Origin: Ascarosepion bandense
Taxonomy: Eukaryota > Mollusca > Cephalopoda > Sepiida > Sepiidae
DNA: 64,000 nt
Reading direction: 5' to 3'
Assembly (NCBI GenBank): GCA_037127315.1
Contig: JBBBDQ010000350.1
Coordinates: forward strand, 2,880,501-2,944,500
In this document: in pieces, positions 46,097 to 57,332 of the stretch
How positions within the stretch are numbered: position 1 is the stretch's first letter
How the letters are laid out: every line of letters starts with the position of its first letter
Made by a program: the position numbers and the translations under genes
Notes under the pieces: generated by a model
Databases searched by the model: none
What the model was told of the DNA's origin: nothing
The model's input: only the letters and a program-made list of their open reading frames with translations

Positions 46097-47094
46097 CTGA
46101 AAAGACAAAAAAAATTTTTCGCCATTTTAGAAGAAACAAATTCCATGGTGGATTTATTGATTTTTTTTTTTTTAAATAGAACTACACAGGATAATTTATA
46201 CTAATACACTGTTTAGAATTATACAAACAGTTTTTAGATTTTTTAGTGAAGTTTGTTTTAAAAACAGGCTCACATTTTTTTTTTTTCACAAATGTTTCTA
46301 TTTTTAAATATTTTCTGTGTGGTTTTATATTTTAACTTTCATTCTGTTTTATAGAATATATTTTATAAAAAAACAAAAAACAAAAAAAAGAAAATTGATG
46401 TCCAGTAATTATAAAAACATCAGAAAAGTCAGTTTTTATTAAAATATTATTTAGCAAAAAATTAATGCTATTTAACAGCTGCAGATTTGCTTTCAAAACC
46501 CAAATGGTATGACCTGTCATTGAGTTTGTCAGTTTAAATATTGCAGATTGAATGATTTTCTACAATGTGTTTTTAGTGTCTCTTTTGTTCTTCGTGCTGC
46601 ACATGCGTAGTCCCATAAACATAGTCTGATGAAGTCTTAAAAAAAATGAAATGTGTCACATACAAACTTTTACCACTTTGTCATAGTTCTTTCCCTTACA
46701 ATGCTTTCTTGATAGCCTGTTTCTGCTCCTCAAGAGTGGAATATTGGGGGTGACATTAGCATATACATCTCCTGCCATTGTTTCTTAAATATTTTCTATG
46801 GAATGAGCTTGGAAGACAAGGCAGACCATTTCAATATGGATGGAAATTATCAAAGTTGAAAACAGTTGTTCTTTCAGTGTAGCAAGTTGGATTTTCAGTA
46901 GAGACCTGACTATAGAGACATTCTGCTAATTTAAATTTTAACTTGATAACATTCCTTTCAAAAAGGAAATTTTAAATTTACATTATCTTTAGTTTCAGGA
47001 ATTCTTTTAAAGAAATGTAATATTTCTTTCGGAAAAATACAAAAATTAACACAGATCTCTTTTCTTTTTATCAGACAAGAAAATTTTGGGTCCT

Positions 47095-47290
47095 GGGTAT
47101 GATGATAAACTGCATCCAGCAGCAATGCCTCTGACCAAGAGGTTTTGAGGAGCCTATAAAACCTCTTAATTGGTGTTGTTCCCAGGTCTACTCTGACCGG
47201 AGGTGGTAGTACAAATAGTTCCCCCTACTCTCACAAAACAACATGAAAGCATAAAAATAGATTTTTATAGTACAAATTCCAGCAAAATTT
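47095..47290 (+). mobile_element. SINE2 left half, interrupted
   Basis: GGGTCCTGGGTATGATGATA through ATAAAAATAGATTTTTATAG is the head of a SINE2 copy; its tail is at 47795-47945. The fold-back 47330-47760 lies between them. Confidence 0.75.
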
Positions 47291-47329
47291 TTTTGAATAT
47301 ATAATTAGTTAGTTTTTGGTCATAATTAA

Positions 47330-47765
47330 ATTAGAACAGTACACAGTTGTATTAAAAAGTGTTCAATACAATTATATTGTAGAACTTTTGAATATTTTTC
47401 ATTTAGAAATAAGTTATTTTCGTGACCTAGGTTTCAACCTTTTGGTATCTTCAGGTGATTTACAATAATGGATTTTACTGTTTTTCAAATGCTTGAACAG
47501 GGATTTTTTATGAATGTGTGACTGGAATTTTCAAACAAATGAAAAATTTTCAAAATTAGGGAGCAGTTATTTAAGGATCTTAGAAAACTTTCATCCATGT
47601 TTGTATGATTCTAGTAAGTATACAAATGTAATCATACCCCTAAATACTTACTAGGATCATACAAACATGGATGAAAGTTTTATAAGATCCTTAAATAACT
47701 GCTCCCTAATTTTGAAAATTTTTCGGTTGAAACCTAGGTCGCAGAAATAACTCATTTCCAAATGA
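47330..47765. repeat. Fold-back of the 36.4-kb family with a second palindrome
   Basis: The outer part (GTGTTCAATACAATTATATT, GTTATTTTCGTGACCTAGG) matches the 36385-36690 family. Inside, 47550-47630 and 47645-47725 form a further near-perfect palindrome (AGGGAGCAGTTATTTAAGGA; ATCATACAAACATGGATGAA). The element separates the two halves of a SINE2 copy. Confidence 0.8.
47421..47457 (-). ncRNA. Hammerhead motif with decayed stem I
   Basis: Minus strand: core CTGAAGA, stem II ACC-AAAA-GGT, GAAA, stem III CC-TA-GG, triplet GTC. Stem I would be TCAC with ACGA, mismatched at the positions where the 36.4-kb copies have CpG, consistent with CpG decay. A 3' half-motif (GGTTGAAACCTAGGTCGCAG) lies inverted at about 47724-47743. 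Confidence 0.5.
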
Positions 47766-47794
47766 AATACACACATACACAACAATAATAATAC

Positions 47795-47945
47795 ATCTGA
47801 CTTCAGACAAAAACCCTCTTTCCAAAAAGATGTCAATGAAATCTGATCTGCAAACTGATTTCTTACAAAGAATACATACTTTTTATTAATATGAATCTTT
47901 AGTAAAAATCCATTGAGATTGATATGCAGTAAAACAAACCAAGAA
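47795..47945 (+). mobile_element. SINE2 right half, interrupted
   Basis: CTGATCTGCAAACTGATTTC through GTAAAACAAACCAAG matches the tail of the 45050-45560 copy, including its private interior sequence. It completes the copy begun at 47095. Confidence 0.75.
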
Positions 47946-48578
47946 ATTTTTGTTTCATTACAACAGAAATGGGCAAAAAATATTGGGAGTAAATCTTTGG
48001 GCAAGTGTTTTTTCACTTGCAAAAAAAAAAAAAAGAAAAAAAAAAAGAAGAAGAAATTAGTGAAAGAAATTATTATAAAACTGATCAGTTTAATTTTTAG
48101 AAGATGAAATGCACTCTTAAGAAAATGAATATTCAGATTAATAAAAATCAAGATTAGCACAAATTGAATTTCATAACACATGGATGCTTTTACTTTGAGA
48201 GAAAAATGGTAGCCATTTTGTTGCGTTTTAGTTTCACCTATGTTCATTTCTGAAAGCCAATTAATTTAAAACCCAAGAATTGTACACATTCAAAGATTAA
48301 TGTTTGGCATAACTTGCTTGTTTGACATCCAACTGAGCAATTGGGCTTTGCTCTGGACAAAAGGAGATTGACCTTAGACAGCAGATACATAATTGCCTAT
48401 CTGGAGCATTGTTCTGCTCAGACATGTGATCAAGCAATTTTCAGATGGAGAGAGAAACATGCCAATTATAAACTGCACCATAAACTTACAAGTTACAAAG
48501 ACTGACTGACCTAGAACTGAAGGTCACCTGCAGACTATTTGGTCAAGAGAACAAAGGTACAACAAGATACAAATTAGA

Positions 48579-48635
48579 GTTTTTGGTACAATGTAACCTA
48601 GGGGGGTCATGTAATGCTGCGTATTCTTTATTTTA
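48579..48635 (-). repeat. Possible SINE2 tail relic
   Basis: On plus, AGAGTTTTTGGTACAATG then AACCTAGGGGGGTCATG and TAATGCTGC resemble the SINE2 terminal stem-loop with its flank. Short and diverged. Confidence 0.35.
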
Positions 48636-48899
48636 ATTTTAAAGAGCAGAAAAAGTTGTCACTTTGTTGTTGCATGCGTCTTCTGAAAAAGAAAAAGTTT
48701 TGTCCCATAAAGAAAGGGGATGGCTAGTGGATTTTGTAAATATATTTAATATTAAGAAAGTAGGCACTTTTCTTCAAAACAAGATATAAGTAAGAAATCA
48801 ACGTAATTTTACTGATGCCTAATGAGATTCATGTCAAGGAAGAATCTAACTATGTGAGGCAAAAACTAACATACACCAAATTTTATTTTTTCCTTCCGA

Positions 48900-49340
48900 A
48901 ACTGTGTTAGTGTTAGGTTTGAACCAAATAAATAAATTCTAGCTCTGTAACAACTGTCAGTTGAATTCATCTCAGATCTTGGTATCCACTGCTGTTAGTT
49001 TGTTTCTTGCTTTCTGTTACGGTGCTCTTTCTACAGGAATGTACTCTTCCTCCATCAATAAATACTAACCTGTGTGATTTTTGGGGAGGCAGCTATGAGA
49101 CAGTTGAGACGCAGCATAACTATACTGTTCGAACTTATTTCTATTTGCTAACTACTAACACTCTTAGTTGTATATATATTCTGTTATTCTAATACACTGT
49201 TTGAACTTACCTTCTTGTTTCTGTGTCTTTCTTCCTGACCCAAACAGGTCAGAAGAATTTGGCGACAAAGTTTTGCCACAACACTTTCAATACAACAGAT
49301 TCCTCTTTCTGACTGCAGCGATTTTTTCAAAATTATGGTG
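48900..49340 (+). other. Possible LTR and leader of a retroelement
   Basis: GAATTTGGCGACAAAG at about 49255 resembles the TGGCGAC primer-binding region that follows the 5' LTR in many Ty3/gypsy elements. The upstream 350 bp could be the LTR. No second LTR or coding domain was found, so this is weak. Confidence 0.25.
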
Positions 49341-49664
49341 GTGAGTGATTTGGCTTGTATATTCGATAATCCCGTTGGCCTTGCTAGTTAGCTCAACAAC
49401 TGAAATCATAAAACTGACAGCCAATCTGGAGATCTTTTGTCAAAACAAACCTCTTTTTGATGGGTTCCCTTACAGAACTGGGCATTTACTAGCATTCTCC
49501 CCCACTGAGTTCTCGTTTCCTTCACATGTGTGCTATCAACATTGTCATCTGTATCATATTATCGTAATTATTTCCAGTTTTCATGAAAGGTATGCCCAAG
49601 AACATTATTAGATCATTTGTAAACATATATGCAGATAACATACAGACTGATTCATAAACTGTGA

Positions 49665-49945
49665 ATTAAGTGGCATACATGATACCCGCTTAGATGATCA
49701 TGTCTCAAAAGAGACATGACTAACACGGCAGATTTTCTTGCAGTAAGTTGTGGTAGACTGATTGTCAACCAAAGCTATAAAACTTAATCTGTCCTGTTAT
49801 TTAACACAGAGCTAGAGAGAAGAGACAGATTAATACCTTTCTCAAGAGTATTTGTGCGTAAGTGAATGCAACAAATTCAGCAGAAATTTGAACTTGGCTC
49901 TCTAATTTCTCATTCCAAGTCGATATCCACTGAACCAGAGTTTAT
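49665..49945 (-). mobile_element. tRNA-derived SINE
   Basis: Reverse copy from TTAAGTGGCATACATGATAC through GTCGATATCCACTGAACCA. Moderately diverged. Confidence 0.83.
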
Positions 49946-50633
49946 GGGTACAAGTCCAAACATTTAGACACTCAGAAGCTGATTTCTCCTCTGACCTAAT
50001 TCTGGTGGTTCAATTTGGGGGAGGGGGGAGATAAACTGGTTAGTTACATTTAATACTTTCAAAACCAAACTAGTAACATTTTCATTGAACAGACCGTTGA
50101 TTTTCTCCAGTAATGATAAACAATTGTATACTCAATGAAGCTCTTCGGCTTGAACGTCTAGTGGGAATGATGTTTGATGTGGCACAATGCCCATTTTTAA
50201 TATGGGAATTTCAAGCTTGTAAGCCCAGGCAAAAATTTTCTATAAACACTCCATAAGCAGGATCAGGTTTTTGTCTATTTTTCTCCAGACAAGACTGCCT
50301 TGTTTGGGTTCCTGTCCACCTGAAGGTAAGGTTGTGTTCGAGTGGAACGATGGTTACTTAGAGGACTGAAGAATAAAAATTGCCCTGCTATTTCTCATAG
50401 CTGCAGTCCAGACAACAAAGGAGTAATCTTTGACCAGATCTATAAGGAAAGATGGATTCATGCCTATCTTAAAGGCAATAGTACTGAGTTAATACCAGAA
50501 TATAAACAAATATATCCCTTTTTTTTTTTTTTTAAACATTTTCACTAGCAACATGAATAAGCTTTTACATAAACTTTATCAAAAGGTCATTTGAAACATG
50601 CTCTATTTTCAACAACTATTTTACAAATAAATA

Positions 50634-51482
50634 ATATCAACACTTGGAGGTTGCGTCCAACCAGTGTTGGATCTACATATGTGCTATAAAAGGGCTACAG
50701 GCCAGGGATCCCTAAATGCCAGCAGGGACCCTCTAGTTAAAAAACAAAAAAACAAAAAAAAAAAAAACAATGCTATAAGAACAGAGAATTCTTTTTCTTA
50801 ATTTAATGGGATTCCTTTGAACTAATTTATAGTATAATTCGATGAGGTGAATCAAAAAGCCACATTTAGATTCTGATGCATTTTTTATATATACATAGAG
50901 ATTTTTGATGAAGCTTTATATATATATATATATATATATTATAGACAGGGTTGGCGAAGTGAACATAAGTTATGAAGTGCCCCCCCCCCACCAATTCTAG
51001 CCTAGGGGTCTCTAAATGCTTAAATCTGAACATGCAGCCAACCAATGATTTTACAAATACGTAACATCAACATTTACATCTAACCATTGTTCAAATTATA
51101 TTTTCTTGTAGATTTGCCTTCTCTTCTTTAACAATCTATCTTTGCTTTCTTCTGCAGATATTAAGTTTATAAAGAAATTTATCTATTGTAATATTTCACT
51201 ACATAAATGAAGTGTTTTATAATCTCATCATACCTGTAGCAAGAACTTTTTGCTACAATCAATTTAGAAATTAGTATTTTTATACACTATCAATACAGTG
51301 TATAAAAATATTTATACACTGTATCAATTTTTTTGTACAAATTAAATCCCCCCCATTTTTCTATTGTTTTAGTTTTTTAATCCAAAGTGATCAGCCTTTA
51401 GTAAATCATTGATAGAAACTTCTCTACTTGTTAATAATTCTTAAAGAAAAAGCCTTTTTGTGCAACTTTGCTGTTATGAGCC
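50634..51482. repeat. Segmental duplication, longer copy
   Basis: Contains ATCAACACTTGGAGGTTGCG, an A-rich run, (TA)n, a poly-C run and GATCAGCCTTTAGTAAATC, all repeated in the same order at about 51524-52076. The 51053-51370 part is absent from the second copy. Termini of the shared core (CAGTGTTGGATCTA; TAAATCTGAACATG) look like weak hAT-type TIRs, but the flanks are duplicated too. Confidence 0.88.
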
Positions 51483-51523
51483 TCTTAACCTGTTCAATAG
51501 ACGTGGGTGGAGTGTGAACCGGG

Positions 51524-51627
51524 CGATATCAACACTTGGAGGTTGTGTCCAACCAGTGCTGGATCTACATATGGGCTATAAAAGGGCTACAGGCCAGGGA
51601 TCCCTAAATGCCAGCAGGGACCCTCTA

Positions 51628-51667
<40 letters not shown>

Positions 51668-51811
51668 AATGCTATAAGAACAGAGAATTCTTTTTCTTAA
51701 TTTAATGGGATTCCTTTGAACTAATTTATAGTATAATTCGATGAGGTGAATCAAAAAGCCACATTTAGATTCTGATGCATTTTTTATATATACATAGAGA
51801 TTTTTGATGAA

Positions 51812-51863
<52 letters not shown>

Positions 51864-52076
51864 ACAGGGTTGGCGAAGTGAACATTAGTTATGAAGTGCC
51901 CCCCCCCACCAATTCTAGCCTAGGGGTCTCTAAATGCTTAAATCTGAACATGCAGCCAACCAATGATTTTTTAATCCAAAGTGATCAGCCTTTAGTAAAT
52001 CATTGATAGAAACTTCTCTACTTGTTAATAATTCTTAGAGAAAAAGCCTTTTTGTGCAACTTTGCTGTTATGAGCC
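51524..52076. repeat. Segmental duplication, shorter copy
   Basis: Tandem partner of 50634-51482, nearly identical outside simple-sequence length changes (A-run and TA-run are longer here). It lacks about 320 bp of the other copy. High similarity indicates a recent event. Confidence 0.88.
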
Positions 52077-52211
52077 AGATTTCTCGGGACTCATTAAAGT
52101 CATAAGGGCACCACATGTACTGCAGCCGCAGTAGAAATGGTGTTTCTTTGGGTACGACAGCCTGACTGAGCCCAACCCTCTCCAGGCTGGTTTGAATTCA
52201 GTTTTTCTTCT

Positions 52212-52315
52212 CCTAGACTGGTTGCCATCCAAGGCTATAGAACCCAGTCAGTCCTGCTATTTTATCCATAGCTTGGGTAGAAGAGATGGATTCATACCTT
52301 TTCCCCAAGAGTATT
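52212..52315 (-). repeat. tRNA-SINE body fragment
   Basis: CTAGACTGGTTGCCATCCAA through CTTTTCCCCAAGAGTATT matches the SINE body in reverse. Confidence 0.7.
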
Positions 52316-52848
52316 AGCACTTTTAGTAGAAGAGATTACCAAAGCCATTACTTGTAAATGTCTATTTTCAGTAAAATCCATCACCTGCCAATACCTGTTT
52401 CTAGAAAATAAATTTACTTTTCAATTTTTACACTTTTGACCTTTTTGCACAAATAATTTCTTAGTATTTTACTTTTTTTTAAATATTTGACATTTTTTAA
52501 ATCCAAAGATTTTTTCCCAGTGTCTCAAAAATGTGTTAAACAACAATAGTATTAAGTAGCAAACAAATGGAATTATTTTTAAAATTTAACAACACGTATT
52601 ATATATAAAGGAGTGCTGAAAAGTTCTCAGCCTGACACACTTTTGATCAAATAAACATTTTTTTCAAGTCTTCCTGGTAAAACCAAGAACTCTGCAGTCC
52701 CCACCTTGCATGGCTCATTGGTTCTAAAAGGTTACTGACATTCATTACATAGATGCTTACCCTTCCGTACACTTCAGGGTAAGACTAAAATGGTCCTGTT
52801 ATTAAGTCTAGAAAATATGTATTATAGAGTTTATTTTACACTATATAC

Positions 52849-53320
52849 CAGCGTTTTGCAACCTTTTTACACTTGTATAAACCTTAAAATAAATTACATG
52901 TCTCAAGGAACCCCTGTGCAAAAAAAAAAAAAAAAATTATATACCATATTTTTCTCATTTTATTTTCATTGTAGTTCATGTGGTAGATATCAAAGTATAT
53001 ATTTTTGAATAACTGGTTTAAGGAAAAATCAATACTTCTTTGTCAAATTTTTTGATAAAGTTAGAAAATAAAAATACTGTTTGTTTTACCGTTTATAATA
53101 TATAATACTTCATCAGGAAGTTTTCATTTACACAAAAAAAATTCTAAACTCAAACGTAAAAAAAAAAAAAATAAATAAACATACGAAACCAATATCATAT
53201 TGTAAGCAGAACGAAAATAGATAATTGCAGCATAAAAAACATAAGGTAAATCAAAGTAAAAAAATGTCTTTGTTCTCGCGGAACCTTAGGGTTCCGGGGA
53301 ACCTCGGTTGTGAAACGCTA
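52849..53320. mobile_element. hAT-like non-autonomous element
   Basis: Ends CAGCGTTTTGCAACC and GGTTGTGAAACGCTA are complementary with few mismatches. The flanks resemble each other (CTATATAC, CTATACTA) but are not exact. The interior is AT-rich and non-coding. The right end (AACCTTAGGGTTCCGGGGAA) forms its own small hairpin. Confidence 0.6.
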
Positions 53321-53449
53321 TACTATCCCCATCCAATGAAAATCAGTTAACTGACATTGCAAACAGTCATTTATAGAAATCATTAAGAAAAAAAAAAGCG
53401 TATATTTTCAAACTATTATGAGAATGAGAGTTGCAAGCAGGTGGGAGAA

Positions 53450-53870
53450 AAAAGTAAACCCGCCCAGGTCACGTTAGCTACCCACCCTCCAAAAAAACAA
53501 AACAAAAAAAAAACAATTTGTGAAAAAGAACAAAGCGTACAATAGACAGACGCATATTCAGTTGAGTTGATTCAATTCGCATCAGTGACTTTTAGTTTTC
53601 ATTTTTTTTTTCTTTTATTTATTTACATTTATTTAATTTTTTGTGGCAATTTCTTGTTGATCAAATTAAAATGAGAAGGGGGCAAGGACGAGAAGAGGAG
53701 GGTCGGGTCAACCACGAGTTGTTAAGGGAAACCAGGAAATGTGATCTCTGGGGTTGCCCAACGAGGGTCATTTATCTCGATTAGATGATTAGTGGCTGCC
53801 TCTTGTCCATATGTGGCTGTCACTGGGCTGAGTTTGGGTGACGGTAAGACGACTGAACAAAAAAAAAATG

Positions 53871-53907
<37 letters not shown>

Positions 53908-54760
53908 CACGCGCGTAGCGTGTATATACGCAAGTTACTCTTTTCTTTGTACAGTGTAGAGAGAGAGAGAGAGACAGACAGACAATATACAAATATTTGT
54001 GTCACATTCGTGTATGTATGTGTGCGTGTGTCCGTGTTCCGAAATTGGATTTTTCATGCAGCCATTTTTAGTTTTAGTGTGGCACCAAACAAACAAATCT
54101 TAACTAAGTGGGAAATGGTTCCAAATATTGTACAAGTACGTGTTACTACCATAGTAGTCTACCTTGTTCTTTAACGACGTACGCGAACATGGTTCTCCAC
54201 AGCTTCCTAAATATTTTTGTGGTTCTCTAGCGCCAATTGAAGTACGCTTTGAGTTTACTCATGTTGTTTACTTTTTTTGGTCTGTTTACAAAAGAAAAAT
54301 ATTTTTTTCACTAAGCTTATCATAGTTGTTAGGCACGTGGGCATAAGAGGGCAGAGGATCAAACACGCAAGAAGTCGGAGCATGCTACAACAGATCCGAT
54401 GCCAAAGTGCGCGCTCGCGTGTGTGTTGTGGGGGGGGAGTATATGCTTACTCACACACTCTTTCAAGAGATAAGCTATTTTTGCCACAAGCATTTTTTTA
54501 TTTCATCACTAATAAAACTAATCCAAAATTTAATTAAAAAACAATTTTGAGTTTAAATAACGTCACAATGAGTAATAAATAATGAAACAAAACAAAAAAA
54601 AGTGAGTAAAAGAAACTAAGGTTTGCCTAGGTTTGAGCGAGCCACGCCACTCAACAAGCACATCACCTTCCGACTGACTTTGTATTGAACTTTCAGCAAT
54701 TGTGTATGTGTACACGCGCGTTTAGGCTAAGTGTAGTAACCCTCTAAGACTATTTAGTCT
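53450..54760. promoter_or_regulatory. CpG-retaining region, possible promoter
   Basis: By hand I count roughly 45 CpGs here, for example in ACGCACGCGCGTAGCGTG, ACGACGTACGCGAAC and GTGCGCGCTCGCGTG, against only a handful per kb in the intronic sequence around it. There are no obvious repeats except (GT)n at 53877-53903. It lies 7-8 kb upstream of the first chimaerin exon found, so it could be that gene's promoter or an unrelated regulatory region. No TATA box or start site was identified. Confidence 0.35.
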
Positions 54761-57260
54761 TTCTTTCTTTCGTCGAACAAAAAAAAAAAAAATGTACATT
54801 TTTTGTATACCTAAGATTAAGAAGAAGTAAAAAAGGTACTTCCAAAGAAAATATAGTCTTTTCCTTTTCTTTTCTGGACTTAACGAATGTAAAAAAACAA
54901 AAAACAAAAAAACAATTGTCCAAAAGTTTGATTCCAAGCACTTTATAAAAAAATGCTAGCCATTTAAGGATCATTATTTTTTTTTACTAACTAATTGAAT
55001 AGTGTCTAAGTGCTATGTTGATGGCAAAAATTGCTGAAACTTAAACAAAAAAGTAGTGTCAGTCTTCTTCTTGTCCAATTAAATGTGTGTGTGAAAATAC
55101 AGATTTTTTTTTTTTTTAGACTGAGTGGATAATTGACTAACAAATTAGAAAACGTTTATGTGTTTCGTCTTTTAAAGGGACTTCTTCAGACTGATAATGG
55201 TTTTTATTATAAAAATTTTATATGCAACAAGCACGGTTACAATTTTAAAGAAACGCTGAAGATAAAAACAAAGATAATTTGCTTTAAAATGGTGTCCAAT
55301 GAATTCTAATTGACCTGATTCTACTTTTGTATTTATTTGTTTTTTTTTTTTATCACTATCGTTTTTCATTTTCAAATATACCACATGTGTAAGCTAACAG
55401 TTGCTTTAAGAGACGAAACAAATGATTTTTTTAAATAGTAAAAGAATGTGTTTTTTATCCCCTATCGTAAAAAAAAAAAAAATCTTAATCCTAAAGAACA
55501 GAAAAATTAGTTTTCCTTGGAAAACAAAATTATCCTGGTTGGGAAACAACAAATAATGAAATGGAATTAAAACAAAGAAGATCTGTCCATTTCAATACAG
55601 CCTTATGACTAAAATCAAAATGTAGCAATTGCATTTTACCCAATTTATAGAAAGAAAGAAAGAAAAAAAAAAAAGCAAGAAACTAATACATTTAAATAAG
55701 TTACTTGAAAATCGTCTGATTTTCAAAGATTTTAAGAGTATTACACTGACACACAAACAGAAAGTGTCATTATTTGCAATTAGGTGTCCTTTTGGTTGTG
55801 CAGAGAAAACATTCAAGCAGTGTGAGATGAATAACATACAATCTGCCTCATATTTCCCATAAAAACATCAGCTTCCTTTCTTAACCTTTGATCTTACAAA
55901 AACAAAATCATACACACACATGTATTTCCTGAAGGTTTGTTGTTTACACTGCTGTGTTGCTGACAGTTAAACTGCAAAAGCTGACATCTTCAGAGAAAGT
56001 TTCTAATTATATGAGGAATTGAGCTGAAAGTGCTTCTGGTTGGGTAGAGAGAGGGAGGGTGTACGAGAAATCACACACACACACACAAAGATAAGTATAC
56101 ATTTAGGATTCACAAACCTTTAAATAGTAGAAAGGTTTCCGATGAATTGAATCAATATCAACACTGCTCCATCTAAAGGAATTCTTTCCAGAAGCACATG
56201 GGCAAGTGCTGTTGCTCAAAAATTGGACACAGATCCACCATTCCTGCTTTTTTGGAATCATGCAGAACAAATCCATGATGCCAACACCAATGCTTATCAG
56301 GTTCTGATTTAGATTTGATTAAAAGGTATATTTTTTTAATTACTGAGATGATCCAAAGTAAAAGGTAAAGTTTAAGGTAAATAAATCATGTGCGCTTTGA
56401 GAATAGATTGAAAATTGCAGAGACTAATCAGAGATGAAGTCTTCAGTTGTACAAATAATCAAAAATGTAATGTTAATGAGAAGACATAAAGAGTGTTGGT
56501 AATATTCAATCCAGTTGGACAAAGTGAAGGAAAAAAAAAAAGAGAAAGAGTAGGGAGGTGGAAATGCACAATAATTATAGAAGTAAATAATCAGTCTTGT
56601 AATTTAATTAGCAACTAATTATGGATGAGAATAAGGTTAGTAATGTTAAAGCTATAAATAAACTTGCTATTTGCATTTGAGTTACACAGGGAACTTAGGG
56701 AGAGAAAAAAGTGCTGTTGCATTTCCAAAGAGAAGAATTCACTGCTGAGGGTTGACAACTCAACTGGTCCCAATCATTTGCAACTGCTTGCATTTGTCAC
56801 CCAATCAACAACAACAACAAAAATTCTCAAGAGAAGAGTGAGGGTGGGTGGGAGTTGCTTATTCACAAATCTTAATAGTGTGCAATAATGTTGGTGAATA
56901 ATTGCTAGTAGATGATTTAGTGATTGGTGGCTGAATGTGTGGGGAAACCTATTGGGGGGTAGGAAGGTCTCCCCAGCTTCCCCACCTTCAACTTCTTTTA
57001 TGGAGGCAGGGGGCTTGTATCTGGAACCTGACAAAAATGTATAAGATGAATAATCAAAACTGTAATAAGTTGACAACTATTTGTTGAAATCTCAACCCTG
57101 TGAGTAAGCCTATTCTCAAAGAATCATGTGCAGGGGCTGAGTGATCACAAGTGGGGACAGCTAGGGGAGCATATGTGTGTAACAAATTAGCAAGAGTTTG
57201 AAATGGAAAAGAGAAAACTAAAGATACTTTCTCTCTCAATCAGGAATTTAATATTGCATT
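54761..57260. other. No gene recognised
   Basis: AT-rich and purine-rich sequence. A degenerate hammerhead-like string lies on the minus strand at about 55156-55192 (CTGAAGAAGTCCC, GACGAAACAC). Open frames here lack recognisable domains. A possible exon at 56118-56276 is discussed under findings. Confidence 0.5.
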
Positions 57261-57271
57261 CAAAATAATTC

Positions 57272-57331
<60 letters not shown>

Positions 57332-57332
57332 A

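Noticed and set aside
47657..48247. 196-codon minus-strand open frame with a poly-Phe stretch
   Set aside because: Crosses a SINE2 fragment, a palindrome and an A-run; hydrophobicity comes from T-rich sequence.
54277..54537. 86-codon plus-strand open frame in the CpG-rich region
   Set aside because: No recognisable domain, no splice context and poly-pyrimidine/purine interruptions.
56774..57076. Minus-strand open frame reading SGSRYKPPASIKEVE, considered as the chimaerin N-terminal YRPP exon
   Set aside because: Only a few residues resemble chimaerin; the rest does not, and no phase-0 donor with good consensus was seen.
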